A stretch of DNA of 64,000 nt. Origin: Centropus unirufus (lineage: Eukaryota > Chordata > Aves > Cuculiformes > Centropidae). The DNA lies in the NCBI GenBank assembly GCA_013397695.1, contig VYZI01000029.1:3188100-3252099 (forward strand). Reading direction: 5' to 3'. The notes beneath the pieces are model-generated. The model was given only the letters and a program-made list of their open reading frames with translations, made no database searches and was not told where the DNA came from. Numbering within the stretch: position 1 is the first letter of the stretch; each line of letters opens with the position of its first letter. The position numbers and the translations under genes are program-made. Of this stretch, positions 1 to 13,984 are shown piece by piece.

Positions 1-835
1 AGGAACATTTGGTTATCTGCAGTGAAGTTTTCAGGAAAGTGGCTATTTTGTGGCACACACATAAACACAAAGGCATTGGCCTTTACACATTGGCTTTAGG
101 CTCTTATCCTCTCTCTCACAAGAATGACTGCAATCAAATAGCAACAACTGGTGGCCCAAAAGAAAGGTTTTATAGTCATCCCCAGTCTCAAAAATATAGT
201 CTCATGAGCTGTAACTTCTGTGACATCACCATCCTCTCCCCAGCAATGAACAGTGATCTCGCAAGACAAGCGTAAAAACTGCAGATATAAAATAAACAGT
301 TAAAGAAGGTACATTATGAAAAAACACACAACCAATTTTCATGCAAATTTCCCTAGTTCTAACAAATGAAGGGGGAAAGCAGAAAAATAAACATTACATC
401 CGCACAATTGTTTCTAAATAGAATGTTTTTCAAAGCTCACCAAGAGACATCACCAACTCTTCAACATTTGCTTTCCCACTAATTTGTACCCTGTCATTTT
501 ACAAGCTATTTCAAACACCACCTTTATTTAATAAAAATGCAAAGCACAATGGGATATTTATGTAAACAAGGCTGGCCAAATATCTTTGTAGGACATTCCG
601 GAAAGAGTCAGGAAATGAATGAATTAATGAATGAACATTTTTGGTGTAACTGGGCTATAATCTAACCAAAGCACTAGACCCAACACTTTATTACCATGTA
701 AATATCCCTAGAAGTGGACTTTGACAGAGTAAAAGAGTCTTGAATCATCTCTCTTGTGGGAAGACACATGACTCCTAGACCTTCAAAAAAATCTATTACA
801 ACTACAAATTATTACGAAACAGCAACATAATAAAC

Positions 836-867
836 AAAATACATTTAACTCAAAATACATTTAACTC
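836..867 (+). repeat. Tandem duplication, two 16-bp units
   Basis: AAAATACATTTAACTC is repeated exactly at 836-851 and 852-867, with a partial third unit (AAAAACTC) following. Confidence 0.9.
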
Positions 868-1260
868 AAAAACTCATTGAACATGTAACAAAAAGCATGA
901 TCACTATTCTTAGGGTATGAGTGGAAGATTATGGTCTAGATTTTGAAAAGGATCTACTAATTTAAAATGTCTTAGTCAAATTAACATTTAAAGTTAAAAT
1001 GACCTAACTGGTCACAAGGCTTCTTGGAGCACAATAGAGAAAGAAGGAAAATTGGATTTTCTCCATGATGGATGACTCTAGGAAAACCCCATGGGAATTA
1101 TTGCCTTGTGTTTTTCAAAAGATTTTCTTTTTGATTTCATGATGGTGGACAAAGGAAGTCTATTCAAAGAACCTGCTTCTGTTCTCTGCCTGGTTAAGTG
1201 GTCCACAAGACTACAGTGCCCCATTATTTGGCTCTCCAAATTGAGATTCTTGTGCTGGAT

Positions 1261-1284
1261 TGAAGTCAGCCCCAGCTGACTTCA
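1261..1284. repeat. Perfect 10-bp inverted repeat with 4-nt loop
   Basis: TGAAGTCAGC - CCCA - GCTGACTTCA. The arms are perfectly complementary. Confidence 0.9.
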
Positions 1285-1404
1285 GTCAGCAGCCATTTTA
1301 ACCAAAGAATCCCTTCTACAAATATATCATGGCCACACATGGTGTTCTGGAGAGATAAAATTGACAAAGGAACAGTAGTTTTATATTAGAGAGGTCAAAG
1401 GTAC

Positions 1405-1451
1405 CTTACAAGTACACAAATGGGTGCACTTACAATACACAAATGGGTGCA
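1405..1451 (+). repeat. Tandem duplication, 24- and 23-bp units
   Basis: CTTACA(AG)TACACAAATGGGTGCA is directly repeated at 1405-1428 and 1429-1451, differing by a one-base deletion. A recent local duplication. Confidence 0.9.
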
Positions 1452-4400
1452 TTGTAGGCAAACTTAAGTAGTATAAAAAAAAATCTTGTTGGACCTTCTA
1501 AAAACTGATCAGTCATTTATGGAAATAGTTACTAATCATTTACTAGCCTTCAGTAATTTTATCTTTGTAGAGCCCTAATATAAGCTGTAGCTTATGCATC
1601 TTTGAATTCCAAAATGATCATCATTAATTCTCTTCCCAGCTCCATGTTTAATAAGAAAAGGTCTCATTCTCCACATTGCTGTGTATCCTGTAATTCACTT
1701 CACTGGGAGCTGTTGTGGACTCAGCATTTTCCAAAGCAGGCCAACTATTTAGTTGCCCAAACATGATACAAGAAAACTAACTCACAGCTAACTTCTACTA
1801 AAGTAACTGCCTTGCGCAAAAGTGGCCAAATCTTGGCTCTTCACAGAAGGGAAACAAGAAGCCTAGATCTTTGAGAGCGATGGGTATGGTCTAGCTGAGC
1901 TGGTTGGTTGATTGGTTTGGTTTATTGAGCCCTGTGTGGCCACAACCAGGCTACTCCTTGCACGTGAACTTATTGTTTTATAGCCAGTTCAGGTGTCTCC
2001 GTTCTGTCACTGCCTGCCAGCTCAGCGCAGTCAGTAAGGGAACACTAACAGCCTGAAGGGTTGCTCTTCTCAAAGTGAATGGAAGTGGGAGATGACTTTA
2101 CTTCCTCCCACATCAGCTGTTGCTACGCAGGAAGCACAGGACTTAACTTTTAAAAGACCACAGGGGATATCCTTGGTTTGCTTATTCACTCACACCCGTA
2201 AGCTGCCTTTCTTCTTCACGGACAAAATACCTTCATATATAACCTCTGGTATGTATTTGTACATCACTGGTATTAGTTGGAAAATTGGACTCTGAAGTAG
2301 GAAAGAATGCATTTCCAAGGGAGAGTTTTCATAGCAAATTCTTGGAAGACATGAAAGGACTGACAATGCCGAGCCTTGGTGGCCTTCAGGTTACTCTCAG
2401 ACAGTCTCAAAAGTGCTCAAATCTCAGACACCACCAAGATAAGAGATGAGTTTCTAATAAGCTAATTATGCTGAGCTCATTTATAAAATTCCTCATTTAT
2501 TCTGTGCCTGAATTAAAGTCCAGCACTTTCTGAGAGTACCTATCAACCAAAGAATTCAGCATGTTAACTGCTTCTCAAGATCTTCCAGGAATCTAGATTC
2601 CCTCCTACGTGTTACCGTTACTTCTGGCTTTGATGACAGACGGGTCATTTCTGGAGAAAGGAAATGCCTCAAACGAGTGGGAAGACCCTTTTTCTACTGA
2701 AACCTAGTCCCATCCATAAAAACAGAAGATATCCCAAGCAGTGTCACATTGGGCCATCTGCCCACACAGCACTGAAGAAAAGGGACATATTTAGTGGATG
2801 AGGGACACCCACTATGCATTTGGGGGAAGAGTTGAGAGTGGAGAATTAATTAAATAAGTGATCACATAATATTGCTTTACCTTACACCTAAAGTGTCTGC
2901 TGCCTAAGGAAATTCTGCAAATTCTGGCTGGAGCACACACACAGTCAGTTTTAAAATGTTCTTTAAAATGGAAGACCTCCTTAATTGTCTTAAGAAAAAC
3001 TAAGCACAGTGAAGTTCCAGAAGCTTCTCAAGACATAGGTATTTTTTTCCTCATTTAGTGTCTATTTTAGCACTGAGAGGGCTGATTAAGGTGAGAAACA
3101 GCGCACTTCCAGCAACAACTTCCATGATATCCAGTTTCCTTTCAATATCTGAAACAATGTGGAGAACTCACTCTGCCCTTTCTCCTGTGCTATCTCAGAC
3201 AATACAAACGGAGCGCACAGAACAGAGCAGCTCTGATAACTGAGATTTTAGATAGCTCTCAAAGTGGTGTATGGCTGACTGAGATTTCTCTGGAGCTGGC
3301 AAACAGCATGTCAGGCTTTTAATACAGATTCCCAGAAGAAGAGGGAGCCAGCACTACACAAGTCGAGTTCCAGCTGCATTTATCTTTTTGCCTGTAAACA
3401 CATGGACCTTGCCACCACCACTGAACTGGTCCTCAGTGTCATCCGCAATTATAGTCAAGACCAGCCCATAATCAACCACCATCTACAATGTAGACATACA
3501 TTCTTTTTGGCTCCCAAGCAAACATTAGTTTATTCTGCCTTCTCTGTGGTTTTGTCTGACTTTCGTTAAAGGCAACCGTGGTAGCTTTACCATAGTTCAA
3601 GCTAATGGTTAACCAAACAGATGAAATCTCTTGAAACGTTGTCGGACTGACTCACTGAGACATGAGCAACTTCAGTGGAAGTACTGAGCCTGGAAGAAGA
3701 CAGAGAAATGCCTTTCTGCCTGACTCTGACTACAGGGAGCCTTCCCTCCATCCTTTGCTGCCACTAAGTACATGCTTGACTCCCAAAGTTGAAAAGTGAA
3801 GACAGAGTATTAATAGAAAATCTCAGAAATCAGTTCACGTGTGTTCAAGGCCATGATGTAAACTTAGCTCTTTATATAGGAAAAACAAGCTGCAAGCTCT
3901 GTTGCTGCCAAGTTGATTAGCTGCAACCATTAAGAAAACAAGTGCTAACCTAGACTTTGGGTAATTATGCCTTATCTGTTTTCTCCCTTTTTAACTATTT
4001 GAAGTTATGTTAATTCTTTCTCTTTTCGAGAGGAAAGAGAGGAAAGTTCTCCAAGGAGGTTTGAAGCCTGATTCATTACTGTTCTCCTGGCTTCAATGGG
4101 GTCATGCCACTGTAAAACTGGAGTAAGTAAGTAGGAAGTCAAAGTTCTGGATACTTGAGCGTTTCCAAAATTTTGGGGTATTTGGAGAAGATTGACTTGA
4201 GTCATGAGTGACTGCAGTAGGATTGCCATGATAAAGCTTTTTGCATTACTATAACTTCAAATACAACATAAAACCATTCCGTTTTACATTTTACACTTGA
4301 CACAACCCATAAAAACAGACTTTGTGAAGAATCCTTCAAGGATCTGAGCCACGATTAAAACTGTATCTTCCATGTGAAGATAAACAGTGCTTTAAAATGA

Positions 4401-4773
4401 AATGTTTCTGAGCACTTCAGAAAGCTCTTGGGTCAGTCAAGTAAGCAGAAGACAAAGGAAAACCAAGGAAGCCTCAAAGGCAGACCCATTCTGCAGCAAT
4501 GAATAAAAATGGATGGACAGGCCTGGGGCCTCAATAAATGAGAAGTGTGCCACATGGGGAAACAGAATGTCAACTGACTCAATTGTAGCTCCTCTTCCCT
4601 AACTGTATGTCCTAATGTGGTCACTGTCTCTTCACATACTTCACTTTGAGCTATGTCATACAAAAGCTCTTTAATAAATGTTTAGAGAATCACCCGGAGG
4701 GTCACCACAGAGCAGACTGGGCTTTGTAAATTCATACCTTAGGACATGGCAATCACTCTCCAAGAGAGGTATA

Positions 4774-4865
4774 CAGTGTGACCTTGGATGGGTCGCTTGG
4801 TCCTTCATACTCAGCTTTCTACGCATAAAATCGGGATGAGAGTATAATGTCCTTCATCTGATGAG
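4774..4865 (+). mobile_element. MIR-like SINE fragment
   Basis: It reads GTGTGACCTTGGATGGGTCG, then a degraded CTCAGCTTTCT, then ATAAAATCGGGATGAGAGTA. This is the order of the MIR core (GTGACCTTGGGCAAGTCA ... AAAATGGGGATAATA). Old and diverged. Confidence 0.5.
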
Positions 4866-7800
4866 TCGGTTTTTAGCTGCAAGCACTCTGGGGCAGAAAC
4901 CACTGCTTTGCAACATCCTAGGCCAACTGGATCTCTACCAGCTGCTGCCATAAAAATGTCCACAGATAAGAGTTTGAAAGAACTCTTTTATGTTTGTGAC
5001 GATAGAGTTGTCGGAGTAGATGACTTGAGATGAACGCTCTTTGGGTCGATCGCTATCAATTTGCAAACTTAAGTCTAAATGATCCCACTTGTTCAAAACC
5101 AACCTCATCAATTTTGTTAACTTGGGGTTTTTTGTATCCTCACTGCCCTGCAGGGTCCCAAATAAATTTTAGATCATTTTTTCCTTAATCTGACTTTCAG
5201 GCATTTTTATTTCCTTAATGTACTTCACCAGTTTCCCACCGCTGCTGCTGCTACACAAACATTTGCAACAAACTTGGGTGTCAAGATAGCTGTTGGGTTC
5301 CGTTTGCTGGGTTGCAGTGTCCCTCGGGCTTTGACAGCAAAAAACGTGCATGCAGACTGCAGAGTGATATAAAATGCGGACCTTGGCTCTAAGGTTTTAA
5401 CAAGTTACCTGCCCTTGCTCAAGCCCTATATCTCTGTAAGTACACAACATGGGAACTGTGGAGGCTGTCACATTCTCCCCCTAGGGAATCACCTGTACTA
5501 TCAGGAGGAATATTTGCCATTACTGTTACTGTACCTTCCAGGGCATTGACAACCCCCACGTAACTCCAACAGAAAAGATTAAAAAAGGAAAATAAATAAA
5601 TAAATCCAACACTGTAGGCAACACAAAACCTTGAAGTTAGGGTCTCAGAACCCAGGAACTGCTGAGCCATTAATTTCTCTGAATTGTCTCTGCCCTACAA
5701 AAAAACCGTACTCCATACATACAGAAGCAAAATATTCCCTGCAAGCTTCCAAAGGAAAGCTTCTTTTTCACTATACCTCTACACGGTTGTTTTTGTAAAA
5801 CCAGCATTGCAGCCTGAACTAAAAAAAAATCTATAAAAAAAAAAAAGAGAGAATGGCTTTGTTAGTTCAAAAAATACACAAGTTGTTAGCAGGAGAAAAA
5901 ATGTTTGCATTCTTGACCTTTACAGAGGTAAGACAAAAAACATCTACTTTTTTTATACTAATAGCATTCTGTGCCTGTCCCTTGTATATTTTCTTTTAAA
6001 CTTGCCATTTTGCTGTTGCAGCTGGGCTTGTCAGTTTTCAGCACTAATGGGTTGTGATATGGTGTCAGGGGAAGTCAACAATCAATGCTGGAAAAAAAGG
6101 GCTATCAGTGCTGACACAGCCAAGGATGGAAACACAATGGCCTTCGTTTTGAGAGAAACAGAAGAAAAGTCCCGAGTTATATCTTGCTTTGAAGATTAGT
6201 AGAGATTTAGCCCTCACTGACCAAGCTATCACTTTCACCCCTTCCTGCCTCACCCTATTCTCCCATTGGCTTCTAACATTGCTCCACATCTCGCCCAAAA
6301 GATAGGTTTAATGAAAGAAGTAAAACATTTTATAATAAACATCTAAATCACCATAGTTCACACATTGGTTTACAGCTGTTAGAGTTATTAGCTTAAAAAA
6401 AAAAGATAAAAATAAAAGGCTGGGCTACACAGTATATTCCTATGGAGCAGCACAGCAGAAAAAAAAATAACATTTTGGATGCCTTTTTCACTGCCTCAGT
6501 GTGAATCAGATCAGTGCTGAGTTCCTCAGCTCCAGCTAAACTCAGCGCAACCAATGGACACTCAGCAGCTGTTAAATCAGGTGTCACAGGCAGGATTATG
6601 AAAGATAGACACCGTTCAAAGCATTCAACAAGAATAATGGCAATATTATTTATTTCCATAGCTTCGTGTCAGAAAACCTGACTGGCTTTAAGTCTCCCAG
6701 AGTCCTAGAGAGACAGGGAGAGAGAATGATTATTTTAGTTTCCAGATGGGGAAACAGTGACAAGTACATTCTTTAAGATCACACCAGAATCGTACACAGA
6801 CAGGCAAGAACAGAAATCAGCAGTCGTCAGCATAAATATATTACCAGACTTCCTAGCTTCCTTCCCTCCAAACTGTAACTGTCCAGTGTCATTACTGATC
6901 TTTTAATATCAGGAGATAAAAGGTCAATCTTAGATTTTCTTTTTCTTTTAATGAAAGCGATAGTGGCCGATTTCAGAAAATCCAGCCTCTCAGAAGAAAA
7001 CGGGACTAACTGAATCTTACATCTTCCAGGCCAAGAAATTAGCTTCTCAAAGAAGAAGTGGCCCTAAATGTGGATTCACATCTACTGCTCTGTTAATCCA
7101 AAATGTAATTCTGGAATCACAGCCTACCTTCCAAAGGACAGTTGCACACGGGGTTCTAGGATATTGCAAGGGCATGGCAATAAAAGCAAAATGGGAGGGA
7201 AGAGGGGCTAAGAATGGAAAGGCAAGGGAAATGAGGAGCAGAAAGCCAAAGAAATCATGGGAAACTTCAGGAGACGGTGAGTGTTTTAGGGTGACTTGTC
7301 CCTAAGGCTGGCATTTTTTTCTATGGCCTTACCTTCTCCATCATTTATCAAACAAAAAAAAAAACCAGAGCCAGGGGAAGAAACAAGAGGGAAAGTATTT
7401 TTCACTGTGTTTCTCCTCCTTCCTGCCTCTTGCACTTCCCTCCATAACCCTTGCTGCAAAAACCTGTCTGACCATTAAATGTAGTTCCCGGGCAGCCAGT
7501 AGGTGCTAAATTCGCAATGGCATTACTAAACCACGCAGCTCTTGAAACATCCCTACCACAGCACAGTTTTGACTCTAGCACTTAGAGCAAACCACTGCTG
7601 CTTCAAAACACCGTTGGCAAGACACACTTTTTTCTTGGCCAGCTGCTTTGGTGACGCACAGAGCAGCCCCTGGGAACGTGGCTGCCACAGGAGATCTGGC
7701 AGGATGCAGAAGATGCTGAAAAAAGCACCTAAAAACCAAGTGGGGATGCCTCCTCTCTCCCTGGGTGTTACATTGCGGCAGGAAAGTGGGAGCTTAAGGA

Positions 7801-8429
7801 CCTGACCGCAAGCTCACTGAAGTGAAGGAGCCTCTTCCCACTCCAGTGTGCTTTCAGTCATGAGGCTTGAAGGAGCGGTGACAAGAAAGTGGCACTAGTG
7901 ACAGCTTCAAGAACACTCTGTACTGTGTGATTTTTCATCATAAACATACCTAAAATAAAAATTAACTGATTAACATTCACAGAGTTTATTGAATCTACAT
8001 AATGGAGACAAGGCCAGTCTCTGATGTTCAAAGCTGGTTGAGTTCTGCCGAGAAAAGAGGAGCCCATCATCATAAAACAAACTGCTTAACTGATAACCAA
8101 AGTAAATAAAGGAAATAAGAGTGGTGTTTGCAAACATGAGCTTCAGAGAAGCCACAAAGCTTCACCCATCAGCATACAAGGGAAGGAGGAGAATGACAAC
8201 TTTAAAGTGCATAAATTAAAAAAAAATATATGAAGACCAAAGACAGTTTTGCATTCCAGGTTTATCAGCCAAATGCAGCCATTTCTCTCCACATATCATT
8301 GTCTAATTCATTATTGCTATCTGTAGAAACACAGGGAAGGAGCATCAGTCCCACCTGTGCTACAAAGGAAAAGGAGAAAAGGTCATGGAGCTAAATCCTA
8401 TAAAACACTTTAAAAACTTAAATGAGCCT
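4866..8429. other. Intergenic, AT-rich; no gene recognised
   Basis: Apart from the MIR-like piece at 6.74 kb I see only A/T runs (for example 5820-5850, 6393-6410) and short chance ORFs. Confidence 0.75.
6741..6825 (-). mobile_element. MIR-like SINE fragment
   Basis: CCAGATGGGGAAACAGTGAC followed by TTTAAGATCACACCAGAATC is a diverged match to the MIR segment with CAGATGGGGAAACTGAGG and AAGGTCACACAGC. That is its reverse orientation relative to the usual consensus. Confidence 0.45.
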
Positions 8430-9460
8430 CTTACAAAAATCTAATTGAAATTGACTTGAAGCCGAGTCCTGTGACCTGGACAGAAAAGGGGGTCGAAGGA
8501 CTACAAGCAGCAGGTAATGATGGGAGGTGATGTATTGAGCTGGTTTGCTGCAGGGGGATGTTTTCGGTCTGTTCTTATTTAATATCTCAATTAATGATCT
8601 GGAAAAGGAGGTAAATAGCACATTAATGAAATTCACAAATGACAATAAACCAGGAGGCTTGCAAACGTCAGAGAAGATAGCAATAATATAAATGGAAGCT
8701 AACAAGGTTAGATATGTAGGCAGGCAATAAAATGAGATTCAACTTGGAAAAATGTAGACTAATAAGTTGAGGAAAAATAATCAGAAACATGGGCAGTCTG
8801 TGAGAAAGCCAAACCTGGAAAGCATCTGCACAGAAAGATATCTAGGAGTGACAGTGAACAACAAATTGAATCCGAGTCCTCAAAGAGATATATCAGTTTA
8901 AAAGACTGAAGCAATTTTGGGCTGTGTATACAAGGGAATAATGACAGAAGAGGAAAACTATGGTCTACGCATCTGGGAAGACTTCTGCTGAATACTGCAT
9001 CCACTTCTAGACCCCTCCATAGCAGAAGGATGCCAGCACGCTGGAAAGGGCTTCAGAGAAGAGCAACAAAACTGATAAGACAAGGAAAAGGATTGTTTTA
9101 TTAATCTAGGTGACAAGGGCAAAACGACAACTGTCTAGAAATATATGAGAGATAAACAGAGAACAGAGAGGAGTTTCTTGAATGCCAACATGCAATGGTG
9201 CAAATAAATGTAATGGGATGAAAGTAAGGAAGAATAAAATTTGGACAAAGTATCAGACAGCTTCTCAGAATTCCTGTGATTCAGTGTAGCAGGTAATTTT
9301 CAAATGGAGAATGAAAAGTCCCATCAAAGAAAGCATTTGAAACTTGAGAGGGTAAGGCATAGTGTAGTGAATAATTGTGCATTTGCAGGAAGTGGAACTA
9401 GCTGCCCTAAAGGGTAATTTCCACGTTTAAATTCCGATTCTGTGACTGTCCCAATCCATA
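8430..9460 (+). mobile_element. Ancient, decayed CR1-like LINE fragment (reverse-transcriptase region to 3' end)
   Basis: The sequence follows the CR1/L3-type ORF2 C-terminal layout on the + strand. At 8623-8658 it reads LMKFTNDNKPGG, a mutated form of the FADDTKLGG block, so one catalytic Asp position is altered. It continues through the region resembling 'tactgcatccacttctag' (about 8992-9010) and ends with an ATTCTGTG-type tail near 9445. Many stops and indels break the frame. It is far more diverged than the other CR1 copies here and is certainly inactive. The boundaries are approximate. Confidence 0.7.
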
Positions 9461-12400
9461 GCCCTATTAGTGGGTTTTCTCTGTTACAGGACTTCCACAT
9501 ACTGTCGTATTTTTCAAGAGAATGCGTATCACATGTGCTTCAGTCCTAGCCCAATATCTAACTGTGGAGTAAAAGCTAACTGACTGTGCACATTCGCTAC
9601 TTAAAATACTCCAAAACAAGCAGGTGTGTGACCTGCTTTCATGCAAAAATTACTTCTTTTTCTGCCGACATGTTTTTAGCGATGTGATTGTTCAGTGTAA
9701 AGTTATTTTGTATATTTGAATGAAAATGTGATTAAGTTATTTATTTGCTTACTCATGCCTATTGCCTTTTCCTTTTCACCTTCTTACTTTAACATCTTTA
9801 TTAGTTCTCATGCAATACACTGGAACTTGCCTAGTTACAGTAGAGGTCAATTCATAGTGAAAAAGGAAGATTTTTATGCTGAGGTGCACTGTAATGCTCT
9901 GAGACCCTGGTGTTAAAAGTAACAGAGGGAAAAGACTGAAAGTAGTAAGTTAAGAAATACACAGACAACATCTTTCTGTAGCAGAAAATTTATTCTATAC
10001 TTAATGATTACAGCCATCTCGGTGTGCACGTGTGTTTACATGCACGTACTTTGCCAAGTTTCCCATTTTTATACCACCCAGGTAAGTTTCCTTTTATCGA
10101 CACCTACCGTGGTCTTTACAAAAACTATTTCCATATTTTTCCACGGAGAACAAAGAGGTGAAAGGTTTCTCAAAGTTTTCCTGTCCTTCTCACTTCCCCT
10201 AGGGGTGGTTGGAGAGCTGAGGAAGGAGGAAAGCTTATTGAGAAAAAACGCTCCTGTTTTACTGTAATAAAAGGTGGCAATCTTATCATGTATAGATGCT
10301 CAAATGATGTATAGACAAAGGATGTTTGCAGTGAAGATTGCCATAGGCAAAACAGCAGATCTAATCGAAAGCTCTACATGCATGGATGTAGTCAGCTGGT
10401 GGGAAAGCACTGGCAGCACAGAATCTGGAATTACTCTTCTATCTCTCCACAGCTCTCCCACCAGAGCACAGGAGAAACGAGAAGCCTTGGTATTTTGGAC
10501 AGAGGGATGCCTAGCCATCACCCTAACTCCATGGCCGTGTCACAGAAAGCTGCTGTGTAATAGTGGGGGTTTTTTTCATGGAAGTATATGCTGCCAGCCA
10601 CCTCCTACCAAAAAAAGTCAGTAGAATGAGGTGGTGTTTGCATGGAAAGTGCTGTAAAAATTATTCTATTGTACTAAATAAGTTACAGACCAAATAAATG
10701 TGTAAAAAATATATATTCAACCTTTAGAACATTGGCATTTTCAAAACTGTCAGACAGGTGAATGTATGTATGTCCTCAGCTTCTCAAAAGATTACTGAAA
10801 GTCAGGGTAAAAACCAAGAGAAGTAAAGCAATCTCTGGTAAAGCTACTGCAGAGATCCTCCTCTCCACTGCAAGCAACACGCTAACCTAGGTGTCCCAGA
10901 ATAGACAGAGGTATTACACAACCTGTGTGCTCCATGATCTGAGAACAATGACTGAGAACAATGAAGCACAGTGAACTGTGGTAAGGTGCTGCGGCAGACA
11001 CACCTCAGCATTTTTTTTTCTGTTAATTTTTCTTAATTTGCCCAGGGGAGGAGTTGTTTTTGTCTGGAAACACAGGCATTTTAAACTGTACTCCTTTCTG
11101 GAACTGTCAGAGAACAGTCTGTAAGTAAACACATGGGGTTTTTGGTTTGGTTGGTGGTTGGTTTGTTTTGTTTGTTTATTTTTTTCTATATGCCTCAGTC
11201 TCATGCTCTTGCCTGCCTTGTCTATTTAGACTGTAAATTCCTTGGGTGACAGGACACAGTACCACAGCTAACACAGCGCCAGGCACAGTGGGATCCAGTT
11301 TTCACTGGGCCATGTGAATTGCCATGAAGCAATGAGTAAATAATAATAGCAATAACTTACCACGCATCACTTTTGCAGGACGCTGCAGAAACCAGGGGCC
11401 AGAGACTCCACGGGGGCAAGCTGGCAGGCAGAAACCTGCACTGCGCTCCTCTGCCTGATAGGTGATATTATTTGATTGCAGACACCTCTCCTCCTCCCTG
11501 TGTCCTCATTCTTAACGTGCAACATAAAACGCGTGCCTGGGCACACGGAGCAAAACTAACCCACTGGATCTACCGGTATCGGCTCAGTGCGGCAGGAACT
11601 CCTGCTCATCCAGCCCTCCCAGCCCCTCCAGGTGCCAGCGTGCAGAGCTCCGCTGTCTGCCTGTTCCGAGCCCCGCAACTGATGTTTAATGGTCTATGCT
11701 GTCGTCCAAGCCAGACACATGAGCTGAAACTCTGTCTCTCCACATGCAACTTGGATATCTGGCAAGTCTCAGGGAGACACATTTTCCTCTTGGCCTCCTT
11801 TCCTTATTTCTAGGCTCGGTGCTCATGTTCAAGGGAGGCAGAAAAAGGGGGGAGTGAGTGCAGGGAGAGACACCAAACAAAGACTGAAAAGGCCCAGGGA
11901 AACCAGAGGGAAATAAGGATGCATTATCAGAAATATAAAATCTGAGAAAATTTGCTTGTCTGCAGCATAAAAACAGATTCGGAAGAGTAACGGGGACCGA
12001 CTAGCAGTCAGTAGCACATCTGAGGGAGGGAAAAGACATCAGGCAGGGGGCTGGGAAGCAGCAACCAGCTGCCCCATATGGTCAGCTCTTGGTAGGCAAT
12101 TTGATTTTCATTTTCTCCACTGATTGTGCTCATCCCTGTGGTATCTGGATGGAAAAACAATGGTGGAGATAATAGGATGGGATTGCCTAGGGCATTTTAA
12201 AGGGCTTGAGAGCCATTCATTCATAGATCAAATCTAGGCCAGAATGGAAGCAGGTAATCTGCTGACTGTTTGTTGGCTTATACGAAATATTCCAGCGGTA
12301 TTTTACAAGTATCCACATACAAATTCAATAATTCACAACTTTCTTAGCATTCAGAGGAAGCTCAGCCTCTGCAGCCTCTCAGGACTCCATGGCCTCTTAG

Positions 12401-13984
12401 TACTAATGACGTAGCTCTACAAATAAATTCAAGCACACAAGTCTATGCAGGTTCCAGATGTAACTGTGGTCTACCCCAGGAATGGTTTGAGGCAGTGAAG
12501 AGTAAGGTAAGGTGTGGGAAAGATCCCATGATTGTACCCGTTCTGAGAATAAAAGAAGTCCTTCATTCTTCTAGGTTACTAATCTGGTACCTTCCATGAG
12601 TACAAACCTAAAGAGGCAATTTAGATATTTGATCTTCTGTTGTCTTCCATGTGTTTGCAGGATCACAAGTGACAATGACAGCTCACTATATCCCATGTTC
12701 TGTTGGAGTTTGTCTTGCAGAAAAAAAGAGTTTGTTATCGTCATCTTCATAATTTTATGATAAATTAATTATATCTAATAGTAGAAGAAATCCTCATACT
12801 GTTATTAAACAGTCATCCTCAACTTGTCATGTTATCTAATGCTACCCTTCCACCAGCTTTTGCTAAAGACTATCAAAGTAAAGATTAACTAGTAGATGAC
12901 TGAACATCTACAGTAAAATTTCAACTAAAAAAAAAACAACCCAGACACTAAAACCGTGTTGGTGGAACTTATCATTGTCTCCTACCAGGTACAAAAGAAA
13001 GGACATTATACAACCTCGTGGGTTCCACCCACGTATCTGTCAATGCCAAACTCAGCTCTGGTACCCATGGTTCACCATCATTTCCCTAAAGAAAATATGA
13101 TCTTACAGTGACCAGATCTTACAGCAGGGTAAACAAATATTAATTAAAATGGAGGTAAATTATCACGAGTATTTGGAACATCTAAAGATGTGTCCCCCAA
13201 CTTTGTTTTTTAAGCTAAGATCAGGTAAAAACTATAAAGATGGAAGAAATGTTTCCCATTTCTTATCCAGGATAGAAATCATCGCTGCTACGGCAATTCA
13301 TCTCGATAGGGATGTTCAAACGCAACATGTCGAGACAACATGGCCTACATTAACCTAGGAGCCAGCAGATCTCTGCAGCCTTAAACCAAGTATCCATGCC
13401 ACCTTTCGTCCCACTCTGCATCCCAGTTTGAGAAGCTGTCTGTTAACCACTATCTGCATGAAGCTGATACCATGGTTCACGCTCTACATGGGACCGGTAG
13501 ACACGATTGTATCATGATTAATAGCAGCAGTTGCAGCAGTTCTAGATTACCCCGGAGGAGTCTCTGGCAGCAGCTCGGGAGCCAGGCCAACAACAGAAGG
13601 CAACAACAGAAGTGGCAACTCAACTTGAGCTGGTAGGAAGGTTTCCCGTTTAGAGAGAAGCATGACCACCAACAGTGCCCTCTTCCCATGACAACAGCCA
13701 ACATGTGCCCCTGCCAGGACTGGTCAACCTTTGGAGCGGTGATTGTTCTCCCTACTGTCCAACTGCCATCCCCATTCGTGCGTGTGTACACGAGCACAGG
13801 GAAGGATGGAAGCAAGGCGGGTGATTCAAGTCTTTGTGTAGGAAGTTGACTCACCTCCTTCTGAGCAGAAAAAATGTTCAACATAATTGTAATTCCCTCT
13901 TTTTCACGTAAAGTGAGGCAATGTACACAGAACCTTCCAGCTTGGTATTTCCTAAACAGCAAAAAACGTGCTTAGAAAGTTCAG
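9461..13984. other. Intergenic; no gene recognised
   Basis: It contains the L2-like tail at 11.2 kb and is GC-richer around 11.4-11.7 kb without CpG-island character. The 161-codon minus-strand frame at 13477-13962 is Leu/Cys-rich, lacks any recognisable domain and is likely chance. Confidence 0.7.
11212..11345 (+). mobile_element. L2/CR1-like ancient LINE 3' tail
   Basis: It contains TTAGACTGTAAATTCCTTGG, then an AGGACACAGT-type segment, then CAGCGCCAGGCACAGTGGG, and ends in AATAATAATAGCAATAA. That order and those words are characteristic of L2-type 3' ends found across amniotes. Highly decayed. Confidence 0.55.

Larger units (their letters stand above)
1..4773. other. Intergenic, AT-rich; no gene recognised
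   Basis: It holds two small tandem duplications and one hairpin (listed separately). ORFs up to 88 codons have no protein-like features. Confidence 0.75.

Noticed and set aside
13477..13962. 161-codon minus-strand frame
   Set aside because: Leu/Cys-rich with no recognisable signal, domain or splice context; probably chance, although it is the longest frame outside GC-rich DNA.
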